The notes under the pieces were generated by a model. That model was not told where the DNA came from. It searched no databases and saw nothing but the letters and a program-made list of their open reading frames with translations. The translations under genes were made by a program, and so were the position numbers. DNA of 13,451 nt. Origin: Syntrophobacterales bacterium (lineage in GTDB: Bacteria; Desulfobacterota; Desulfobaccia; Desulfobaccales; 0-14-0-80-60-11). The DNA lies in contig JAGVPN010000420.1 in the NCBI GenBank assembly GCA_020052215.1, positions 1 through 13,451 of the forward strand, written 5' to 3'. Shown here piece by piece: positions 6,619 through 13,336 of the stretch (positions within the stretch are counted from its first letter, which is position 1; every line of letters begins with the position of its first letter).

Positions 6619-6821
6619 AAAACGGTTTTCGGTTTTCGGTTCTAATTCCCTTAACAGGCAATTGAAAAACAGCTTTGTTTGTCATCCTGAGCGCAGCAAA
6701 GGATCTAATCGCCGTGAAAATGCGAGATTCTTCGCTTCACTCAGAATGACAATTGTTGTCAATGGGGAGTTTTTCAAGAGCTTCTTTATATACCGAAAAC
6801 TGAAAACCAAAAACCGAAAAC
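6619..6821. repeat. Nested inverted-repeat element between PBP1A and fumarase genes
   Basis: Outer arms of 7-nt-periodic CGGTTTT sequence (6619-6642 and, inverted, 6792-6821) enclose a 9-bp pair (6662-6670, TTGAAAAAC, with 6769-6777). These enclose a 70-bp palindromic repeat at 6681-6750 that starts GTCATCCTGAGCG and ends with the imperfect complement CACTCAGAATGAC. There is no gene inside. It takes up nearly the whole gap between two genes, so any fumarase promoter must lie in or beside it; I saw no convincing promoter. Confidence 0.65.
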
Positions 6822-6829
6822 TTCCTTTA

Positions 6830-9187
6830 TTAATCCAGGTCATTCTTAAAAAATTGCTGACTGGTGGCCTGGGGGCTCGGGGTTTTTTCCTTCACCACCT
6901 CTTCTTCAGGGTAGAAAGTCTCCTCGGCCTGGGATGGCACTTCATCATCGGTGGCGGTCTCTCCCTTGGCCAGCACCGCACTCGATACCCCCGGGAATTG
7001 CTCCACCGGCGTGCCTTTCAGGGCCTCTTTCATATAGGCGATGAAGATGGGGGCCGCAGCCTGGGAGCCGGTTTCCTTGGGGCCCAGGCTGCGCTCATCA
7101 TCCATCCCCACCCAGGTCCCGGTAACCAAGGACGGCGTGAACCCGATAAACCAGGCGTCCCTGGTCTTGTTGGTAGTGCCGGTCTTGCCGCCCATGGGCC
7201 GTCCCAGGACCCGGACCCGGGTGGCGGTGCCCCGCTCCACCACGCCCATTAAGAGACGGGTCATGATCTCGGCGGTTTGGGGGCTGATCACCTGCTGACT
7301 GCGGGGCTGGTTTTCCACCAGGACCCGCCCGTCCCGGTCCTCGATCCGGTCGATTAACATGGGCTCGATCAACTTGCCGTCATTGGGGAAGGTGGAGAAG
7401 GCCCGGGTCAGCTCCATCAAGGTGACATCGGAAGCTCCCAGGGCTGACGCATAATTGGGAAAGATAGGGCTGGCGATCCCTAAGGTCTTGGCCATGTTCA
7501 CCGTAGCCGGAACGCCGATGGCCATCATCAGGCGCACTGCGGGGACGTTGCGGGAATGGGCCAGGGCAAAGGCCAGCGGGATCGGTCCGTAAAACCGGTG
7601 GTCGTAATTCTGGGGCGACCACAACTGCCCGTGCCGGCCCCCGGGCAGGGAGATGGGGGCGTCCTGCAAAATAGAATCCGGGCGAAAGCCTTTTTCCACC
7701 GCGGCGGCGTAGAGAATGGGCTTGAAGGCCGAGCCCGGCTGCCGCCGGGCCTGGGTGGCCCGGTTGAAGGTGCTGTCCCCAAAGTCCTTGCCCCCCATGA
7801 GCACCCGGACTTTGCCGGTCTTGATCTCCATGGAGACCAGCGCCGCCTGCACCAGGGGCGCGGCGATCAACTCCCCGGTCCACTTGCCCTGGCGCTCCCG
7901 CTCCACCAGGCGCACCTGCACCACATCCCCCGGCCTCAGGGAGGCCACCGAGGTGGTGGCCCGGGACTTGGCGCCGCCCCCCTCCCGCAAGACGCCCCAA
8001 TATTCTCCTAAGCGGAAGTTCACCCCCCCGGCCCGGCGCCGGTCCGGGGCGCTCCCCACCAGGGCGATCACCGCCTGGCGCTTGCGCGGCGGGTATTTCC
8101 GGTAATACTTCACCTGGCGCTCCTGGAAGGCGGCCATTTCCTTGCCCCGCACCTGTTTAAGCGGCCCCCGGTAGCCGTTGCGCTGGATCAGGCCGTCGAT
8201 GCCTGATTCGATGGCGGCCCGGGCCACCTTGTGAAGGTTGACGTCCGCGGTGGTATAGACCCTCAGACCCAGGCTGTACACCGATTCCTTGCCGAACCGG
8301 TCTTCCAACTGGTTCCGCACCTGTTCGGTGAAGTAGCCGCACTCCTTGACCCATTCCGGCCGGAAGGGCTTGAGCTTGAGGGGCTGCTGCAAGGCTGCCT
8401 GTTCCTGCTCCTTGCTGATGAACCCTACTTCGGCCATCCGCCTCAGCACGTAAGCCTGGCGCTCCTTGGCCCGCCTGGGGTTGAGATACGGGTCATAGCG
8501 GCTGGGGGCCTTGGGAATGCCCGCCAGGATGGCCACCTCCGCCAGGCTCAGGTCTTCCACATGCTTGGAGAAGTACTCCTGGGCCGCCGCCTCCACCCCA
8601 TAGGCCCCGTGACCCAGGAAGATGTGGTTCAGGTAGACGTTGAGAATCTCTTCCTTGGTCATGTAATTGTCGATGCGGTAGGCCAGCACCGCTTCCCGGA
8701 TTTTCCGGGCGAAGCTCTTCTCCGAGGTCAGCAAAATGCGCTTCACCACCTGCTGGGTGATGGTGCTGCCGCCCTGAACCACCTCGCCGGCCTCGATGTT
8801 GCGGAAAAAAGCCCGGGCGATGCCGGTGATGTCCACCCCCGGGTGCTCGAAGAAGCGGGCGTCCTCCGCGGCCACGAAGGCCAGGATCAGGTGCCGGGGC
8901 AGCCGGCTGTAGGGCACCTCGATCCGGCGCTCCGAGTAGAACTCCCCGATGCGTTGGCCGTCCCGGGCGAAGATCTGGGTGATCACCGAAGGCCGGAACT
9001 CCTTGACGGAGGTGAAATCCGGCAGGTCTTGCAAGAAATGCTGGTAGATGAAGTACCCGGCCCCGGCCACGCCCAAAAGCCCGGTGAACACCAGGCCGTA
9101 AAAGATATAGGTCAGGCGTCGGGCCCAGCGCCGCCGCTGATGATATTTTTCCAGCCGGTTGGGATTGGGTTCCTTGAAAAACTTCAT
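6830..9187 (-). CDS. mrcA: Penicillin-binding protein 1A (bifunctional peptidoglycan synthase)
   Basis: A class A PBP of 785 aa that polymerises lipid II into glycan strands and cross-links them in the periplasm. It has a basic cytoplasmic tail, one transmembrane anchor (about residues 25-48), then a GT51 transglycosylase with AAEDARFFEHPG (catalytic glutamate about 108) and QGGSTITQQ (about 138-146). An OB-like insert follows (about 380-430), then the transpeptidase with SAFK (S486, K489), SRN (545-547) and KTG (668-670). All catalytic motifs are intact and the length is normal for PBP1A. I chose the ATG at 9187, with AAGG 5 nt upstream; the longer frame opens with TTG at 9226. The tail after about residue 740 is acidic and low-complexity. 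It stands alone between repeat-filled gaps. The symbol follows the E. coli orthologue. Confidence 0.95.
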   Translation of the reverse strand: MKFFKEPNPNRLEKYHQRRRWARRLTYIFYGLVFTGLLGVAGAGYFIYQHFLQDLPDFTSVKEFRPSVITQIFARDGQRIGEFYSERRIEVPYSRLPRHLILAFVAAEDARFFEHPGVDITGIARAFFRNIEAGEVVQGGSTITQQVVKRILLTSEKSFARKIREAVLAYRIDNYMTKEEILNVYLNHIFLGHGAYGVEAAAQEYFSKHVEDLSLAEVAILAGIPKAPSRYDPYLNPRRAKERQAYVLRRMAEVGFISKEQEQAALQQPLKLKPFRPEWVKECGYFTEQVRNQLEDRFGKESVYSLGLRVYTTADVNLHKVARAAIESGIDGLIQRNGYRGPLKQVRGKEMAAFQERQVKYYRKYPPRKRQAVIALVGSAPDRRRAGGVNFRLGEYWGVLREGGGAKSRATTSVASLRPGDVVQVRLVERERQGKWTGELIAAPLVQAALVSMEIKTGKVRVLMGGKDFGDSTFNRATQARRQPGSAFKPILYAAAVEKGFRPDSILQDAPISLPGGRHGQLWSPQNYDHRFYGPIPLAFALAHSRNVPAVRLMMAIGVPATVNMAKTLGIASPIFPNYASALGASDVTLMELTRAFSTFPNDGKLIEPMLIDRIEDRDGRVLVENQPRSQQVISPQTAEIMTRLLMGVVERGTATRVRVLGRPMGGKTGTTNKTRDAWFIGFTPSLVTGTWVGMDDERSLGPKETGSQAAAPIFIAYMKEALKGTPVEQFPGVSSAVLAKGETATDDEVPSQAEETFYPEEEVVKEKTPSPQATSQQFFKNDLD

Positions 9188-9292
9188 GGCTACCTTAGGT
9201 GCTCTCTCGTTGTCGCCCTCTGCCAATGGGCGGTTTTATCAATAATTTTTCTGAGGGCGCGGCTTGCGGGTCCGCCGCCATCCTGGGGTAAT

Positions 9293-9309
9293 GGTGCGCA
9301 GGGCGCACC
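9293..9309. repeat. Single perfect hairpin repeat upstream of PBP1A
   Basis: GGTGCGC AGG GCGCACC forms a perfect 7-bp stem followed by CTAC, resembling one half of a twin-hairpin unit. The gap 9188-9673 holds this, a TGAGCC/GGCTCA hairpin near 9340-9354, a further imperfect hairpin near 9377-9403, and the elements at 9408-9460 and 9490-9505. I see no gene in it. Confidence 0.5.
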
Positions 9310-9407
9310 CTACTCAAGAATCTTTTAAGTCAGTCACTCATGAGCCTTCGGCTCACCCCTAAAACATGAAAAGGTTGGTGGGGCAGGCCTCCGTGCCCGC
9401 CACCTTT

Positions 9408-9460
9408 GGTGGCACAGGCTTCCAGCCTGTGCGCCGCACCGGCAAGATGCCGGTGCCACC
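9408..9460. repeat. Twin-hairpin intergenic repeat (copy 2)
   Basis: The first stem pairs 9412-9419 with 9425-9432 (8 bp, loop TTCCA). The second pairs 9436-9444 with 9448-9456 (9 bp, loop AGA). GGTGG at 9408-9412 and CCACC at 9456-9460 enclose the unit. Open frames across it give peptides made only of repeat sequence. A third imperfect hairpin (9467-9485) follows. Confidence 0.78.
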
Positions 9461-9489
9461 AAGCAGGTAGGGTGCGTTTTACCCACCAT

Positions 9490-9505
9490 GAAATGATCGT
9501 CGGTA
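9490..9505 (+). repeat. Short copy of the motif found beside twin hairpins
   Basis: GAAATGATCGTCGGTA differs by one base from the end of the 43-nt motif at 104-146 and at 12300-12342. As there, it lies on the 3' side of a twin hairpin, 30 nt away. Confidence 0.5.
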
Positions 9506-9673
9506 CGGGATTGCTCCGGGGAGTCCGGGGGAGGGAGGGCGCGCCTCTAACCGTCCACTTCTCTCCCTTCACCCCGCCGTCCATCCTGGTCGGAACCGGC
9601 CTCCCCGCCGGCGCGCCTCTTCCTACAGGTCTTTGACTCAACCTTGTGTTCAAGTGTTAATTATATCCTATTG

Positions 9674-9922
9674 TCACACCTTTTTAAAGTTTTCCAGAAA
9701 CTGCCCGATCTGCACCCCCAGGTGGATGCATTCCACCCCGTCCATGCATTTGTCCGCGTCCGCCTTGTCGATGAAGGTGGCCAGATGGTGCGGGCCTTTC
9801 TTCAACTCCAGGACGTAGGCCTTTTTCGCTTTGTCATAGGTGACCGTGGAGACCACCCCGTGCTGGTCGATTTTCGGGTACATTTCGTGGATCTTGGCCT
9901 TTAAGTTATTGATCGTATGCAT
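9674..9922 (-). CDS. Conserved-looking small protein of unknown function
   Basis: An 82-aa soluble, mixed alpha/beta protein with a basic N-terminal helix, a strand pair (VSTVTYDKAKKAYVLELKKG), an acidic DKADADKCMDGVEC segment and a C-terminal helix. It has two cysteines, no membrane segment and no signal peptide. I do not recognise a named family. Coding is supported by AAGGAG 8 nt before the ATG at 9922, by a composition unlike the repeats around it and by a clean stop. Earlier in-frame starts at 9928 and 9931 are too close to the ribosome binding site. It stands alone between PBP1A and the comM region. Confidence 0.7.
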   Translation of the reverse strand: MHTINNLKAKIHEMYPKIDQHGVVSTVTYDKAKKAYVLELKKGPHHLATFIDKADADKCMDGVECIHLGVQIGQFLENFKKV

Positions 9923-10120
9923 AGCCATCACTCCTTACGCGGCGAAATGCGGCGGCCATCTCCCGCCGCCCGGCCTCAACGGGCCTATGCCTTAAAAAAT
10001 AAGGCCCCCAACCCGCCCCGGCAAGGGAGCTGACGAAATTCTCATAAAAATTCTCGGGGCTTGCCCCTTTCGGCCGCACCGGCCACTTTACCTTTCCGAA
10101 GGTCTCCTTTATCTGTCAAG

Positions 10121-10164
10121 GGTGCGTCTTACGCACCAACCATGGCGCGTGAGACGCGCCCTAC
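10121..10164. repeat. Twin-hairpin intergenic repeat (copy 3)
   Basis: GGTGCGT pairs with ACGCACC (10121-10127 with 10131-10137, loop CTT), and GGCGCGT pairs with ACGCGCC (10144-10150 with 10154-10160, loop GAG), followed by CTAC. The surrounding gap 9923-10203 otherwise contains GC-rich short palindromes and no gene. Confidence 0.7.
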
Positions 10165-10169
10165 GTCAC

Positions 10170-10197
10170 TGGTTCCCAAGCGGGAGCTTGGGAACCA
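10170..10197. repeat. Perfect 12-bp palindrome with 4-nt loop
   Basis: TGGTTCCCAAGC at 10170-10181 pairs fully with 10186-10197 around GGGA. It lies 6 bp beyond the stop codon of the comM tail copy. Palindromes of the GGTTCCCAAGC type are scattered in many bacterial genomes. It has no U tract on either side, so it is not an obvious terminator. Confidence 0.6.
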
Positions 10198-10203
10198 GAA
10201 GAA

Positions 10204-10380
10204 TCACCCAAACTTCCTATCCATCGTCCGGTACTGGATGGCCTCGGCCACCTGGGCCGGGGTGATGGCGCCCTCCCCTTCCAGGTCGGCGATGGTCCGG
10301 GCGATTTTCAAGATGCGGTGGTAGGCCCGGGCCGAGAGACCCAGACGCTCCATGGCCACCTCTAAGAGGCGCTGGGCCTC
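10204..10380 (-). pseudogene. Second copy of the comM 3' end (58 codons plus stop)
   Basis: This encodes residues equivalent to ComM 451-508 in frame with its own TGA stop. I count 18 base differences from 10573-10749 over 177 bp. They alter 14 codons, of which 12 are synonymous (counting TGA for TAA) and two change residues (GEGAITP here, GENSITP in ComM). The frame meets a stop soon upstream and there is no ribosome binding site, so it is not an independent gene. It begins 9 bp from the 179-bp inverted-repeat element. The bias to silent changes means the two versions diverged while both were functional. Confidence 0.88.
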
Positions 10381-10388
10381 AAGAGCCC

Positions 10389-10567
10389 GTAGGGCGGGAA
10401 AGCGTAGCGCATCCCGCCTTTAGGATTATTCCATCTCCCGGCGGCGTTCCAGCCGCGTGACCGTGAAAAAGAAAATGCCGCCAGGAATAAAGGCGCGAAT
10501 ATATTGAGCGGCAAAAATTGCCGTCGCACTTGCCGAAGGCGGGATGCGTTTCACTTTCCCGCCCTAC
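10389..10567. mobile_element. 179-bp inverted-repeat element between the two comM tails
   Basis: Thirty-two-bp ends match in inverted orientation at 29 of 32 positions (10389-10420 and 10536-10567). Each end is itself a hairpin with GGCGGGA/TCCCGCC arms. The interior is 115 bp with a CGGCAA/TTGCCG hairpin near 10509-10523 and no open reading frame. The right end stops 5 bp before the comM stop codon at 10573. It looks like a small non-autonomous element or a remnant of a larger one; a target duplication was not seen. Confidence 0.6.
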
Positions 10568-10572
10568 GTCAC

Positions 10573-12099
10573 TTACCCGAACTTACGATCCATAGTGCGA
10601 TACTGAATGGCCTCGGCCACCTGGGCCGGGGTTATAGAATTCTCCCCTTCCAGGTCGGCGATGGTCCGGGCGATTTTCAGTATCCGGTGGTAGGCCCGGG
10701 CGGAGAGACCCAGACGCTCCATGGCCACCTCTAAGAGGCGCTGGGCCTCGGGACCCGGGGCGCAGTGCTGCTTGATGAGCCGAGGCGGCATATGGGCGTT
10801 AGCGTAGATGCGGGTTTTATGGAAACGCTCCCCCTGGACCTCCCGGGCCGCCACCACCCGCGCCCGCAGTTCCACGGAGCCCTCTCCCGTCTCTTTCGCC
10901 GCCATATCCCGAAACGGCACCGCCGGCACCTGGACCTGAATGTCGATCCGGTCCAACAGCGGCCCGGAGATCCGGGAACGGTAGGTGTTAATCTGGTTGG
11001 GGGTGCAGGTGCAGGCTCGCTTGGGGTCGCCGTAAAAACCGCAGGGGCAGGGGTTCATGGCCGCCACCAGCATGAACCGGGCCGGGTAGGTCAGGGAGGT
11101 GGCCGCTCGGGAGATGGTGACCTTGCCTTCCTCCAGGGGCTGGCGCAGCACCTCCAGGGTGGAGCGGCGGAACTCCGGCAGCTCGTCCAGGAAGAGCACC
11201 CCGTGGTGGGCCAGGCTCACCTCCCCGGGCCGGGGAATGGAACCGCCGCCGATTAGCCCCGCGTCCGAGATGGTGTGGTGGGGGGAGCGGAAGGGACGCC
11301 GGGGCACCAGGGCCTGGCCGGGTTTCAGGCGCCCCATGATGCTGTAGATCTTGGAGGTCTCCAGGGCCTCTTCAAAACTCCAGGGGGGCAGCACCGTGCG
11401 CAGGCTCCGGGCCAGCATGGTCTTGCCGGCGCCGGGCGGGCCTACCATCAGGACGTTGTGGCTGCCGGCCGCGGCGATGAGCAGGGCCCGTTTCACCGGC
11501 TCCTGGCCCCGGACGTCCCGGAAATCCTCGTCATAGGCCGGCGGCGGGGCCGGAAGCTCCGGCGGCTCCGGGGTGAGGGCCGTTAGAGGCTCCCGCCCGC
11601 TCAAGAACTCCATTACCTGGGAAAGGCGTTCGGCGGGATAGATGTTGATCCCCTGGACCACCCCGGCTTCTCTGGCGTTGGCCCGGGGAATGATCAGGGC
11701 CAGATTCGCCGCCCGGGTGGCCAGAGCCATGGAAAGCACCCCCCGGGTGGGTTTGAGGCGGCCGTCCAGGGAGAGTTCCCCATAGAGGAGATAAGCTTCC
11801 GCCGCGCCAGGCGGCAGCAGGCCCTGGGCGGCCAGGATACCCACGGCCACCGGCAGGTCGAAGCCGGTGCCCTCCTTGCGGATGTCCGCGGGGGCCAGGT
11901 TGATGGTAACGCGGTTGCCGGGGAACTTATAGCCGGAGTTCTTCACCGCGGCCCTAACCCGGTCTTTGCTCTCCTTGACCGCGGTCTCGGGCAGGCCCAC
12001 GGTGGTAAAGGTCGGCAGACCCGGGGCCAGGTCCACCTCCACCTCGACGATGTAGGCATCCACCCCCAGCAGGGCCCCGCTTTTCACCCTGGCCAGCAT
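10573..12099 (-). CDS. comM: ComM / YifB-type Mg-chelatase-like AAA+ ATPase
   Basis: A 508-aa cytoplasmic AAA+ helicase. In transformable bacteria ComM drives branch migration during integration of incoming DNA. The N-terminal domain (about 1-170) is the ChlI-type S5-like domain with GLPETAVKESKDRV (35-48). The AAA+ core has Walker A GPPGAGKT (220-227), Walker B VLFLDE (301-306) and a cysteine cluster CPC and CTC (351-353, 363-365). The C-terminal domain follows. The start MLARVKSGALLG is typical, with AGGGG 6 nt upstream. The length is full, so the gene is intact in spite of the duplicated tail just downstream. It has its own possible promoter at 12237-12265. No other competence gene is in the window. 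Confidence 0.95.
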   Translation of the reverse strand: MLARVKSGALLGVDAYIVEVEVDLAPGLPTFTTVGLPETAVKESKDRVRAAVKNSGYKFPGNRVTINLAPADIRKEGTGFDLPVAVGILAAQGLLPPGAAEAYLLYGELSLDGRLKPTRGVLSMALATRAANLALIIPRANAREAGVVQGINIYPAERLSQVMEFLSGREPLTALTPEPPELPAPPPAYDEDFRDVRGQEPVKRALLIAAAGSHNVLMVGPPGAGKTMLARSLRTVLPPWSFEEALETSKIYSIMGRLKPGQALVPRRPFRSPHHTISDAGLIGGGSIPRPGEVSLAHHGVLFLDELPEFRRSTLEVLRQPLEEGKVTISRAATSLTYPARFMLVAAMNPCPCGFYGDPKRACTCTPNQINTYRSRISGPLLDRIDIQVQVPAVPFRDMAAKETGEGSVELRARVVAAREVQGERFHKTRIYANAHMPPRLIKQHCAPGPEAQRLLEVAMERLGLSARAYHRILKIARTIADLEGENSITPAQVAEAIQYRTMDRKFG

Positions 12100-12236
12100 C
12101 CGCTTCCCCTGGACTACGCCGCCTACGTTTCCCCCGGTCCCCGGACCGGCAGGGCCCGGGCGAGCCCGAGCGCCGCGTGCTTTTCATATCTCTTTTCAAC
12201 GCTTTCCTTGGCCATGGCCTCTTCTGCACCCAACCC

Positions 12237-12265
12237 ACCATATGCCATAAAGCGGGGGTTTTCAA
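12237..12265 (-). promoter_or_regulatory. Possible sigma-70 promoter for comM
   Basis: On the minus strand TTGAAA (12265-12260) and TATGGT (12242-12237) are 17 nt apart, with a predicted start near 12230. That gives a leader of about 130 nt to comM, containing a 30-codon frame (12215-12123) that ends 23 nt before the comM start. The -10 matches only four of six consensus bases. Confidence 0.4.
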
Positions 12266-12299
12266 TCATTATTCTCCCGGGAAACGCAGGCGGGTTTTG

Positions 12300-12342
12300 A
12301 TACCAACGATCATTTCCTTACGGACACAACGAAAGATGAAAA
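12300..12342 (-). repeat. 43-nt conserved motif next to a twin hairpin (copy 2)
   Basis: The reverse complement matches 104-146 at 38 of 43 positions. The adjoining twin hairpin (12356-12410) is on its 5' side when read on the minus strand, as in copy 1. It lies about 35 nt upstream of the possible comM promoter. Confidence 0.6.
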
Positions 12343-12355
12343 ATGGCTGATGTTG

Positions 12356-12410
12356 GTGGGGCGGCCGCCCCTGGCCGCCTATCGATGGCGGGCACGGAGG
12401 CCCGCCCCAC
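12356..12410. repeat. Twin-hairpin intergenic repeat (copy 4)
   Basis: GGCGGCC/GGCCGCC (12360-12366 with 12373-12379) and GGCGGGC/GCCCGCC (12387-12393 with 12400-12406) are two 7-bp perfect stems. They are enclosed by GTGGGG at 12356-12361 and CCCCAC at 12405-12410. Confidence 0.75.
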
Positions 12411-12530
12411 TGAGCTTTTCTCATAGAAATGTTTACGGGATAAACTGAGGCGGCAATCAGGGGCGCTAAGTGCCCCCTATGGGGCGCGGGTCTATTGTGC
12501 CGTTTCACCATTAATATGGCAATTAAAATT

Positions 12531-12626
12531 GGGGGGGGCTCCCCCCCTTTTCTAAAAGGGGGGTCAAGGGGGGATTAAATAAGTGCCTAATAATCCCCTA
12601 AATCCCCCTTTAAAAAAGGGGGACTT
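12531..12626. repeat. Poly-G/poly-C palindromic repeat cluster
   Basis: G8 followed by CT and C7, then CCCCCCTTTT/AAAAGGGGGG, then further CCTAAATCCCCC and CCCCCTTT/AAAGGGGG arms form several overlapping hairpins. Sequences of this type recur between genes in many bacteria. There is no gene. The gap 12627-12784 beyond it is GC-rich with short palindromes and nothing else recognisable. Confidence 0.6.
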
Positions 12627-12784
12627 AAACACCCGGCCTTCAAGATAGGGCGCGTTTTATGCCAGACAATTTATGGATCGCAACACTATGCGGGGCTTGA
12701 CAAGGTCGGACCCCGGGGCGTAACCGCAGTGGCAGGCGCAATTTCCAGGGGCTGCTTTCCGGCCTTCGGAGCGGCGCGGCCTTA

Positions 12785-12885
12785 TACCGAGTTGCGTTCA
12801 AAGAAATATTCTTTGTAGCCGCAGGCTTAAGCCTGCGCCTGCACAGGCGAGACGCCTGTGCCACTTTTTTGATTGCGACTTGGTA
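12785..12885. repeat. 101-bp element with inverted ends enclosing a twin hairpin (copy 5)
   Basis: The ends TACCGAGTTGCGTTCAA and, inverted, TACCAAGTCGCAATCAA agree at 13 of 17 positions. Inside are a CAAAGAA/TTCTTTG hairpin (12799-12815) and a twin hairpin: an 18-bp palindrome at 12820-12837, and 12841-12849 paired with 12853-12861 around AGA. A single matching end occurs at 3426-3443. It lies downstream of the beta-repeat gene and looks like a miniature inverted-repeat element. Confidence 0.6.
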
Positions 12886-12917
12886 TTAAAGGTGCGGTTA
12901 TCTAAATCAACCGGCGA

Positions 12918-13280
12918 TCAGCGCTGGCCTCCTGCCTCCAGGAGGTCCTCCAGATTCTTACTGGAGTACCCATAGCACAAAACCGGTTTCAATACGTGGG
13001 ACTGTCTTTCCCCTTTGGCCGGCTTGAGGTGTTTCTGGGGTTTGAGCGGTTCCATCTCCGTGGCTATGGGGGATTTACTTTTGATGAAACCGCTCCTCAG
13101 ACCATAGATATCAAAGATCGTACCGTTGTTAAACCACCCCAGCTGCCTGCCGTTCCAGTCAAACACCTTGTCCTCGGAGATAAAGGCCACGGGGCGGCCG
13201 TCCCACAGATAGACGGTCTCTCCGTCATCGGCGATATAGGCTACCGGCTTGCCATTTTTATTGAACAGGGCAATTTCCAT
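12918..13280 (-). CDS. Small four-fold beta-repeat protein (4-fold beta flower type)
   Basis: The 120-aa protein starts with four degenerate beta units of about 15 residues: ALFNKNGKPVAYI (4-16), ETVYLWDGRPVAFI (21-34), KVFDWNGRQLGWF (38-50) and TIFDIYGLRSGFI (54-66). Each has the shape strand, D/N-G turn, strand. This matches the small '4-fold beta flower' domain as I remember it. The remaining 50 residues are polar and basic, probably disordered. No catalytic residues, signal peptide or membrane segment are evident. The ATG at 13280 has AAGGAG 9 nt upstream; the longer frame starts with TTG at 13289 directly against that site. It lies 56 nt after a YccU-type gene and may be co-transcribed. 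The function is unknown. Confidence 0.75.
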   Translation of the reverse strand: MEIALFNKNGKPVAYIADDGETVYLWDGRPVAFISEDKVFDWNGRQLGWFNNGTIFDIYGLRSGFIKSKSPIATEMEPLKPQKHLKPAKGERQSHVLKPVLCYGYSSKNLEDLLEAGGQR

Positions 13281-13336
13281 GCGGTCCAACTCCTTAACAG
13301 CCAGCAGGTGGGCGCCCCACCCGGATTATGCTTCGC

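Noticed and set aside
9330-9653. 107-codon frame on the minus strand across the repeats upstream of PBP1A
   Set aside because: Its peptide is made of translated hairpin repeats (both arms of the 9408-9460 twin hairpin) and there is no ribosome binding site; the plus-strand frame at 9406-9636 is the same artefact.
10021-10075. Terminator around the GGGGC/GCCCC hairpin upstream of the 82-aa gene
   Set aside because: The stem is only four to five pairs with a tiny loop and the following T's are interrupted.
10389-10567. CRISPR or attC-like array from the repeated hairpins near comM
   Set aside because: The repeats are inverted rather than direct, spacing is irregular and there are no cas or integrase genes in the window.
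11954-12265. 103-codon minus-strand frame overlapping the comM start
   Set aside because: It is out of frame with ComM, whose N-terminus is unmistakable, and its composition is that of a shadow frame. It does not resemble YraN, which often lies upstream of comM.
12269-12511. 80-codon minus-strand frame upstream of comM
   Set aside because: It runs through the twin hairpin at 12356-12410 and the 43-nt motif; it has no ribosome binding site and no recognisable protein features.
12640-12864. 74-codon minus-strand frame (MAQASRLC start)
   Set aside because: It begins inside the twin hairpin at 12820-12861 and has an arginine-rich composition typical of GC-rich noncoding DNA.
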